Part shown: in pieces, positions 17,579 to 24,401 of the stretch
Numbering within the stretch: the first letter of the stretch is position 1
Layout of the letters: each line of letters opens with the position of its first letter
DNA from: Amphimedon queenslandica
Lineage: Eukaryota > Porifera > Demospongiae > Haplosclerida > Niphatidae
Assembly: GCF_000090795.2 (NCBI RefSeq)
Contig: NW_003546593.1
Span: 7,560-31,960 of the forward strand
Length of the DNA: 24,401 nt
Direction: 5' to 3'
The notes under the pieces: model-generated
Database searches by the model: none
What the model was told of the DNA's origin: nothing
Seen by the model: only the letters and a program-made list of their open reading frames with translations
Made by a program: the position numbers and the translations under genes

Positions 17579-19828
17579 TTATTTTATAATGGTATTTCTA
17601 AGTGTTTGAGATCTACACACTCCTTTCCCTTCCACTTGGAATGGGGTCCCTTTATAAACTGCCACACCTTCGGCAGTAGTAACGAGGTCGGGCTGAACCT
17701 TCTCAAATATCTTCTTCTTTGGATTCAACTGTGCATCAGGCTCCCCTGAGAAGAAGAGTAAATTATTTTCTACTAAAATCTAATAATGAATTTCAACTAG
17801 AAGTGTCAGTAAACAATGAAAGAGTTGGGAGATATTGCAAGCTTCATTAGTAGAGAATAGAGATCTTCTTAAACAATAAATAAAAGCACAAAAGCTCTTT
17901 TGTATGCACACAGCAACTGACCAGCTGCAGGTCAAACATTACTCTATACTTACTATTCTATGGACTCTTTGTTTACAATTTAATGGCTGAAAGGAACATA
18001 CATGTGTTCACTAGCAGCTGTTGCTAATTGAAATAATATTAATTCATTTTTAATTACCTGGGTATCCTTCAAAGACTATTCTATCACCAGGTACGGAGCC
18101 AGGGGGCGGGTCTAATATCTCGACCTTATTTGGAGTGCTGGCACACATCACCATTGCCTCTGATAGAACACCACGCATTCTAAAATAGAGAGAGATAAAA
18201 GATTGATTTAGTTTGAGAATAATTTTCTAATCCTACATTGTACAATCATATACTACCCAAAAATATATAAATTAAATGTTTAATACATGTACATGTATAT
18301 AGTGCAGCCGTTATATAATGGACACTTTGGTATAAGAAAGTGTCTCTGTTATACAGAGGTGTCCTTTATGTGGAGGTTATTTTATACAGTAAGGAATGTA
18401 TTTGGTACACTAGGTGCTGTCCGTTAAATGGAGGTGTACGCTATAGAGAGTGTCCATTAAGAGAGGCTACACTTTTAATGTTAAAACAATACAGAAAATT
18501 AGCCTCTCACTTAGCAGGTTTTAAGTTACACATTGTTATCACTAAACGATCCTATAAATGAAATACAATTATTATAATAAAAGGGTGAATATTTCTTGCC
18601 TTCATTTCTTCAATGGGGATAAACTTCACTAAACCACTGCATACAGTCCTAGGCTTTTCCTCACCAACATCAACTAAAAAATTATAAAAATAAAATAACT
18701 TGAGATTTTTTTGCTTGTCACGGATTTCGTGACATATAGTACAATTACATGGTCTTAGGCCAAATTTTGCCAAAAATCAAAAATAGAGATTTCTCTATTT
18801 TTATTCCATTTTCTGATACATATACATGTTCTTATATTGTGTAGAAAGTTTGAGATGATTCCGATTAAAATTGGATTTTTTACAGATTTTCAAAGTTACT
18901 CCAGAATTGGGTCAAAAAGACCATACATAGTACAAGTTCATTATTAATAATAAATGGCATGTTTTGAAGACTCCACCTTACTTTCTTCCACATAGAGGGT
19001 ATCAGCATCAGGATGTAGTTTAACTGACAGTATTTTACCAACTCTCATGTCAAGCCGTGAGACATCAACTGGTTTATCTCCTCCACCCACAGCCCCGCCC
19101 CCTTTCCCTCCTCCTCCACCTCCTAAAAAAGACAATGAGCCATTATTAGCTAAGTTATAATTCTTACCAGTTGCTTCAGTTGGTTTCTCTTTCTTTCCTT
19201 TGCTGGCTTTAGCAGCTGGTTTCGACTCACTCTCTTCCACCTTCTTCTCAGGAGGAGCAGATACTGGTTCTTGTGTTGGTTTCTTAACAGATTCAGTAGC
19301 TACTGGTGCAGCTGCAGAACTTGCAGCTGTAATAGCTGAAGGATTAAATATATGATGACCTAAAAATAAAATTTAAATTTGTACATAATTTTAGCTGCAG
19401 CTATCAGTATTCTAAGGTCTAATATCTGCTATAAATAGGAGGATTTAATAATTGCAATAATTATAAATTACTAACGTCCATTTAATATTTCAGCATCAAT
19501 CAATTCCTGCTTTAACTTCTCAATTTCACTTGTCAGCTCTGCATTTTCCCTTTCTAGTTTAATAACCAGTTCCGATTTCTAATTAGTATCATAATAATTA
19601 TAACTTTATTATCCTTATTACTTGTCTAGGAGCTAAATCACTCTTTTTATTTTCTACAAAATTACATATAAAATTAATTTATACCAGTTGCCAGTATATT
19701 CAAGTTGCATGTTTACCTGCTACCTGCTGCAGTACATCAACGCAAAGGCTGAGGTGCTTCAGTGCCTCGTCAGACTCTCTGGAGCGATATTCCAGCCTTT
19801 TCAATCTCTCTTCATAACAATCAGCCAT
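17579..19828 (-). CDS. AIMP1: AIMP1/p43, multi-tRNA-synthetase-complex scaffold with EMAPII domain
   Basis: Scaffold of the aminoacyl-tRNA synthetase complex with a C-terminal tRNA-binding OB fold. Nine exons in matching phase give 327 residues: 19828-19717, 19653-19622, 19578-19476, 19359-19168, 19122-18982, 18673-18600, 18551-18511, 18179-18058 and 17745-17579 (TAA). The N-terminal third is a leucine/charge heptad coiled coil ([19 protein letters not shown]). A Lys/Pro/Ala-rich linker and a Gly-rich stretch follow. The EMAPII domain then begins [29 protein letters not shown], and continues [28 protein letters not shown] and [15 protein letters not shown] to [12 protein letters not shown]. 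Length is close to human AIMP1 (312). One intron uses a GC donor and one is a frame-neutral 45 nt. Head-to-head with ispE. Confidence 0.95.
18301..18473. mobile_element. MITE-like element, second copy of the 6.5 kb type
   Basis: Ends 'agtgcagccgttatataatg' and 'cattaagagaggctacact' are inverted complements with a few mismatches. The core matches 6472-6643 almost base for base ('gttatacagaggtgtccttt', 'ggtacactaggtgctgtccg'). It lies in an AIMP1 intron, 37 nt beyond the 41-nt exon at 18511-18551. Confidence 0.85.
18735..18935. repeat. dispersed repeat, single copy (satellite-related family)
   Basis: Contains 'cattttctgatacatata', 'gtagaaagtttgagatgatt' and 'ccgattaaaattggattttt', matching the 177-bp satellite unit and even more closely the copy at 80-245. 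It lies in an AIMP1 intron. Confidence 0.7.
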
Positions 19829-19926
19829 GATAACATGTGTCAGGGGCGTGGCTACATAAAAAGGCGCGGCGTGGATAGATAAAAGGCGTGGCTAGGTTAT
19901 AAAATGCTTTAGTGGGCACAAAAATT
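19829..19926. promoter_or_regulatory. putative bidirectional promoter, AIMP1 / ispE, with repeated GC boxes
   Basis: 98 bp lie between the divergent start codons. Three similar units 'ggcgtggct' / 'ggcgcggcgtgg' occur at about 19844-19892, each next to an AT run (cataaaaa, gataaaa, ttataaaatg). The units resemble Sp/KLF-type GC or CACCC boxes. If transcription of ispE starts here, the bacterial-type gene has acquired or captured a host promoter. Function is inferred from position and motif repetition. Confidence 0.55.
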
Positions 19927-20946
19927 ATGACTAAGGTTTCAGAAACAAAAATTAGTCTCGAAAACCCCAAAGAATTTAGATGCAGATCATTTGCGAAAAT
20001 CAACCTCTGCTTGCATATCGTGGGAAAAAGAAATGGCTACCATGAACTTAACATGATCCTGTCCTTGTTGAAATTGGCCGATGATATAGCGATATCCCGA
20101 TCTGCTAATGGTAAACACACTGTTGAATTTACTGGAAAATATGCTTCCAAGCACATTGATTCGCAGGACAATTCTATAATAACGTCCCTGAGTTATCTGG
20201 AACAAAATGCAGGAATGAGAGGTAAATATAGAGTTCAAGTCGATAAGAATATACCGGTAGGTTCTGGAATGGGTGGTGGTTCTACAAATGCTGCCGCAGT
20301 CATTTTAGCTATTAACAAAATAGAAACTCTCATGATGTCCAAAGAGCAGATGGTTGATTGCGCTTCTCAAATAGGAACTGATGCTGTAGCTTGCTTAAAG
20401 ATGATTAGAGAATTGGATGCTTCCCTAAAACTTCTAGAACCTCAATCTTGCGATCATAGATATGCATTGGAGCAGCAAAATAAAATGCATGGCTTTCTTG
20501 CAAATGAAATTGAAACAGAGATCTATCCAATAGAAATGGATTGTAGAGACTGGATTATTGTGTTAGTATCTCCCAACATACACTCTAGCGCTGGAGATGC
20601 CTACAGAAAATTTGCCTCTGGATTTAAAGGCTCTGATCCTTTTATTCCTTCACTTAATGATAAAGAAAGTATTATTGATTTTAGTAGAAAATTGAGATGT
20701 GATCTGGATTTTTTGAGCAGTCTTACGAATGACTTAACTATCCCTGTGGCCAACCTGATACCTGAAATTAGTGATATTTTGGATGTATTGCTACAACAGG
20801 ATGGATGCAAGATTTCAAGAATGACCGGCAGCGGCTCAACCTGCTTTGGTATTTTTACAGATCCCATCTCAGCGGAAAAAGCATCGCAATCCCTGAAAAG
20901 TACACTTCCAAATACCTATGATATATTCATCACTGAAATTCTCTGA
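19927..20946 (+). CDS. ispE: bacterial-type IspE, 4-diphosphocytidyl-2-C-methyl-D-erythritol kinase
   Basis: IspE is the GHMP kinase that phosphorylates CDP-methylerythritol in the MEP isoprenoid pathway of bacteria and plastids. The intronless frame encodes 339 residues from ATG 19927 (a GTG-led frame opens at 19912, but a eukaryotic start favours the ATG). Motif 1 is SFAKINLCLHIVGKR-NGYHEL (residues 21-41) with the expected Lys24. Motif 2, the ATP phosphate loop, is PVGSGMGGGSTNAAA (110-124). IGTDAVACL holds the presumed catalytic Asp152. NDL (268-270) and RMTGSGSTCFGIF (298-310) form the C-terminal motif. About 30 extra residues lie between 157 and 200, where bacterial enzymes have a short GIGE-type segment, so the protein is longer than the usual 280-300. 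It is flanked by intron-rich animal genes. No other MEP gene is in the window. The family call is strong; activity is unknown. Confidence 0.92.
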   Translation: MTKVSETKISLENPKEFRCRSFAKINLCLHIVGKRNGYHELNMILSLLKLADDIAISRSANGKHTVEFTGKYASKHIDSQDNSIITSLSYLEQNAGMRGKYRVQVDKNIPVGSGMGGGSTNAAAVILAINKIETLMMSKEQMVDCASQIGTDAVACLKMIRELDASLKLLEPQSCDHRYALEQQNKMHGFLANEIETEIYPIEMDCRDWIIVLVSPNIHSSAGDAYRKFASGFKGSDPFIPSLNDKESIIDFSRKLRCDLDFLSSLTNDLTIPVANLIPEISDILDVLLQQDGCKISRMTGSGSTCFGIFTDPISAEKASQSLKSTLPNTYDIFITEIL

Positions 20947-21398
20947 TTTATTGGCAGTCTTTTACCCTTTTTATTACTAGTAAATTACTACAGGAACGTT
21001 CAAGAATGGCCACCTGCAATACCACTCAAATTCATCTGGATTATTTTTTTAACTTGAATATTAGCTACTCAACGTAAAGTTTTATTAGCATATTTTTTAT
21101 TGCAATTTTATGGTAGATCTAAACACTTACTTTGGTATAAATTCTTTCTTGTGTATGCACAGTTCAATAGCAAAAAGGTGGTTGCATGGCCCTTTGGCTT
21201 AAATCGTGAGACCCACATAAGATCTTTATCTATAACTTTAATTAATTGTAGGCGGGGCTCAATCTGTCAATAAAAATACCGTATTGTGTCTATTTAAAGG
21301 CTCATTGCGGTAATTCCAATATAATTATTGGGTGGAGCTCCTAGTAAACAAAGTCCCTCAATCTTCACCTTCTCTCTCTCTCTCTCTCCTCTGCTGTA
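20947..21398. other. intergenic spacer between ispE and NEK
   Basis: 452 bp with a possible polyadenylation signal for ispE ('caataaaaat' near 21270) and a GC-box-like 'ggcggggct' near 21252. A (TC)n tract (21370-21389) lies just before the NEK start, probably in its 5' UTR. No gene is seen. Confidence 0.5.
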
Positions 21399-23374
21399 AT
21401 GGCTGAAGGACAACCACCACCGCTACAGGTAACACCTTAATAATGACACATTTAATAATATTTTTTGGGTAAACAGCAATCACAATGCTAATAATTAGTT
21501 TTCCAAACTTGATTATTTTTACAAATACCGAAGTTGATATAAGAATAATGTACTTAAACAATTAGAGAGTACGTATTATCTATAATCGATACGAATTTTA
21601 ATGGGTATAGTTTTATATAGTTCATTTAATGTTTATTTGATGTACATGTACATACTGCATGGTTATTATTACCCTGTTCTTACAGATTTCCGACCCATCT
21701 CCCGGGGGTGTGGTGACATCCTTTCAACCAGTAGCTGTTCGTGAGTATTATAATTCGCTCGTTTATTTTGACATTGAGAAGAAGATTGGTCAGGGACAGT
21801 TCAGTGTTGTGTTCAAGGCCTGCAGTAAGACTGACTCAGAAAGGGTAGCCCTCAAGAAAATACAAGTATGTCACTTATGAAGACATTTCTTATTGCATGT
21901 GTAATATGTACATGTATGTTTGCGATTCGATAAAACAAAATGGAGTGAATTTTTATTAGCAGTTTAGCACAAAATGAAAGTCTTCCTCAAGTTATCCCTG
22001 TTATATGGCATCTTTTTCTTTTCAAATAATTATTCATTTATAATAAAATTTCTTCTTTTGTTTTCAGATATTTGAGATGGTCGATGCTAAGGCTAGACAG
22101 GATTGTTTGAAGGAGATTGAGTTGCTTCAATCTCTTGATCACCCGAACATTATAAAGTATTTGGCCTCCTTTGTAGAGAATAACGAGGTATATCACTTAA
22201 AGTCCTTGTTTACTTTTAAGCTACTAATGTCTCCTTTTTCTCACGCTTCCTTTTCTCTCTCTTTCTGTTTTTCTCTCTCTCTCTCTCTCTCTAGTTATAT
22301 ATAGTTCTTGAATTGGCGGAAGCTGGTGATTTATCTCGAATGATAAAACATTTCAAGAAGAGAAAGCAACTGATTCCAGAGAAGACCATCTGGTAATAAT
22401 AATTTCAAATGAATCGCTATAAAGAAATTTTTGATTTCTCTCTCTCCACTGTCCTCCCTCCTTTTTCTCTTTCTCTTGTCCCAAGGCGTTATTTTGTTCA
22501 AGTTTGTTCTGCACTGGATCACATGCATACCAGAAGAGTCATGCACAGAGGTATAGCCCCTGTAATTAATAATCTCATTATTATTAACCTCATGAATATT
22601 CATTAGACATAAAACCAGCCAACGTCTTTGTCACTAGCACTGCAGTCGTAAAACTCGGGGACTTGGGTCTCGGAAGGTTTTTCAGTTCAAAAACAACAGC
22701 TGCCCACTCATTAGGTAGACACATGTAACTTTTCTTATTCTAATTAATGCCCGAATAGTTGGAACGCCGTATTACATGTCGCCGGAGAGAATACATGAAA
22801 CTGGATATAATTTCAAGTCTGATATATGGTCACTTGGGTGCCTCCTTTATGAAGTATTTTTAACTATAAATTAGTACTAATTATGATTATTAATTAATTT
22901 CGATTGTTGTTTTATTTTTGTTTGTCTTTTCATTCCAGCTGGCAGCACTTCAGTCGCCATTCTACGGCGATAAGATGAACTTATACTCGCTCTGTAAGAA
23001 GATAGAGAAGTGTGACTATCCACCACTACCTTCTGACATTTATTCACAAAAAGTAAGAAGACTATGACAATAACTAATAGTACTATGTAATCATGGCTTC
23101 TCAATCTCCTTTCTCTCTCAAATTCCTCTCTCTCTCTCTCTCTCCCTTATCTTTTCCCATCCTCTCTTTCTTTCTTTTGCCCCTCTCTCCTCTCCCTCTT
23201 TCTCTTTAGTTAAGAGATTTAGTTGATAGTTGTATTAACCCTAATCCAGAGATCAGGCCTGACATTCAGCGTGTGTACTCAGTCTCACAGCAGATGAGAA
23301 GTATTACAGCTGGTCCCCCTCCAGCTGTTGCTACTGGTCCAGGAGCTGGAGTGGAACCCAATCCGGTCTCATGA
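21399..23374 (+). CDS. NEK7: NEK6/NEK7-type mitotic Ser/Thr kinase
   Basis: NEK6/7 kinases act downstream of NEK9 in spindle assembly and cytokinesis; NEK7 also has an inflammasome role in vertebrates. Nine exons in matching phase give 324 residues: 21399-21428, 21686-21865, 22068-22187, 22295-22392, 22486-22550, 22607-22714, 22759-22853, 22939-23052 and 23210-23374 (TGA). A short N-terminal extension precedes the kinase domain. Visible are the Gly loop [12 protein letters not shown], the VALKKIQ lysine (Lys67), [17 protein letters not shown] (a NEK6/7 hallmark), the HRDIKPAN catalytic loop (Asp codon split by an intron), [23 protein letters not shown] and [12 protein letters not shown]. The C-terminus carries a Pro/Gly/Ala tail after the domain, unlike vertebrate NEK7. 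All catalytic residues are present. I cannot tell NEK6 from NEK7; one ancestral gene is likely. Confidence 0.96.
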
Positions 23375-23590
23375 ACACTCTCTCAATCTTTATTTTTATA
23401 TATAAATATACTTTTTTGTAGAATGAGCTCCATTTTATGATTTTTTTGCTCTTTTATTTTTAATGCATCACTTAACTATTATTCATAGTCAATTAATTAA
23501 TTAATGTAACTACCTTATTAATATTCATTAGTCGTTGTCATGGCTACTCGACAAAAGATGCTCGGGGATTTTCGCTCGTAGGAATCCATC

Positions 23591-24401
23591 ATGAGTAGGA
23601 AAGATCTGCAATGTTTGGGATCACAGAGGCCGTCACTTTCTGCCAATCCACTGTTAATAGCTGTAAGAGAACCCTTATCTCGAGAAAAATAACTTCATCT
23701 GTTTCATTTCTGTCTCTCTGTCCCTTTTTTGCTTTCCCTTCCTTAGCCTGAGCTTGGCAAGTCCAGGAAAAGATGCTTTTCCCTGCCCTCACCTGATTTC
23801 ACTTATGGCATGAGGACAATATGCTTTGATGGAGGGGTAGCTGAAGGTAAATAATGTCCTCTACTTGTATTAAATCTTAAATCTTCTCTCTTTCCCTCTC
23901 TCTCTCTCCGCTCTCATTTCTGCAGCTGTTTCAATATGGCATGCAGCAAAAGGTTCTATGGCTAGACAAAACCAAACACCAGAGAAGGACTTCATAGCTC
24001 TTAACAAAATGGCAGCTCAGAATGGCCTCACTACAGCACAGGAGCAAAGCCAGTTCAGAGCTTGTCACGATATAAGACGAAGAGACAAAGATCGGGACTC
24101 ACAACTTGGAAAATCTCGCTATCCGCCAGAAGGGATGACATTTGGAGTATCAACAAGACCTTCTACTCCATTGTTTGAACTGCTTGAGAACAGATATGGT
24201 GAGAAATGGCTGACTGATAGAAGAGAAGCAGAGAAAAGGCAGAGGGATAAAATCAAAGAGCAAGTAAGCTAAGCAATAATATTATGCAGGTGCAATTTGA
24301 CTCTTTCTCCCTCTCTCTTCTCTCATGGTAGAGTCTTTGTGGTAAAGTTTTTGAAACGAATGCATCTCTCCTTCGAAGACACTCAGCTCCTGTTGATCCT
24401 C
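23591..24401 (+). CDS. CFAP77: CFAP77 homologue (ciliary microtubule protein), 5' part
   Basis: CFAP77 (C9orf171) is an axonemal protein of motile cilia, reported as a doublet-microtubule inner protein. Exons are 23591-23662, 23747-23846, 23926-24263 and 24332 to the window edge, in consistent phase with GT-AG borders; the gene is cut by the window end. Family-like blocks are SPDFTYGMRT, DGGVAEAVSIWH, QTPEKDFIALNKMAAQNGL, CHDIRRR and FGVSTRPSTPLFELLENRYG. An Arg/Lys/Glu-rich helix follows. The start ATG lies 216 bp after the NEK stop on the same strand. Identification is from remembered family motifs. Confidence 0.85.

Noticed and set aside
19987..20867. Minus-strand frames within ispE
   Set aside because: Antisense shadows of the IspE coding sequence.

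Overview
The window looks like animal nuclear DNA, most likely a demosponge close to Amphimedon (inference). It has very compact intron-rich genes, GT-AG introns often only about 45-300 bp long, intergenic gaps of 100-250 bp on the right, AT-rich spacers, many (TC)n/(GA)n tracts, and metazoan gene families (LGN/Pins, ZZZ3, AIMP1, NEK6/7, CFAP77).

Left part (1-12.2 kb). This is repeat-rich and carries a minus-strand LGN/Pins (GPSM) locus. A TPR module with at least eight exons (12197 down to 7040, perhaps to 6032) is followed on the same strand by a four-GoLoco module (3054-2182). They are either one long gene or two neighbouring genes; I give both readings. Introns and spacers are filled by a terminal-inverted-repeat (MITE-like) element family whose inner part has expanded into 61-bp tandem arrays, and by single copies of a second repeat family. 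A doubtful plus-strand terminal exon lies at 1122-1184.

Middle (12.5-17.3 kb). A nine-exon minus-strand ZZZ3 homologue (SANT/Myb plus ZZ finger) carries a roughly 1 kb, 177-bp-period satellite in one intron. It is head-to-head, 118 bp apart, with an intronless 606-codon fatty-acid amide hydrolase of the plant-like branch.

Right part (17.6-24.4 kb). A nine-exon minus-strand AIMP1/p43 gene is head-to-head, about 98 bp apart, with an intronless bacterial-type ispE gene (4-diphosphocytidyl-2-C-methyl-D-erythritol kinase, MEP pathway). Animals use the mevalonate route, so this is the most surprising item here and probably an old horizontal acquisition. It is followed on the same strand by a complete nine-exon NEK6/7 kinase and the first four exons of CFAP77, which runs off the right edge.

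The genes form no obvious pathway together. Divergent pairs (ZZZ3/FAAH, AIMP1/ispE) probably share short bidirectional promoters. All exon models were built by eye from reading frame, splice-site phase and family resemblance; no alignments were run.
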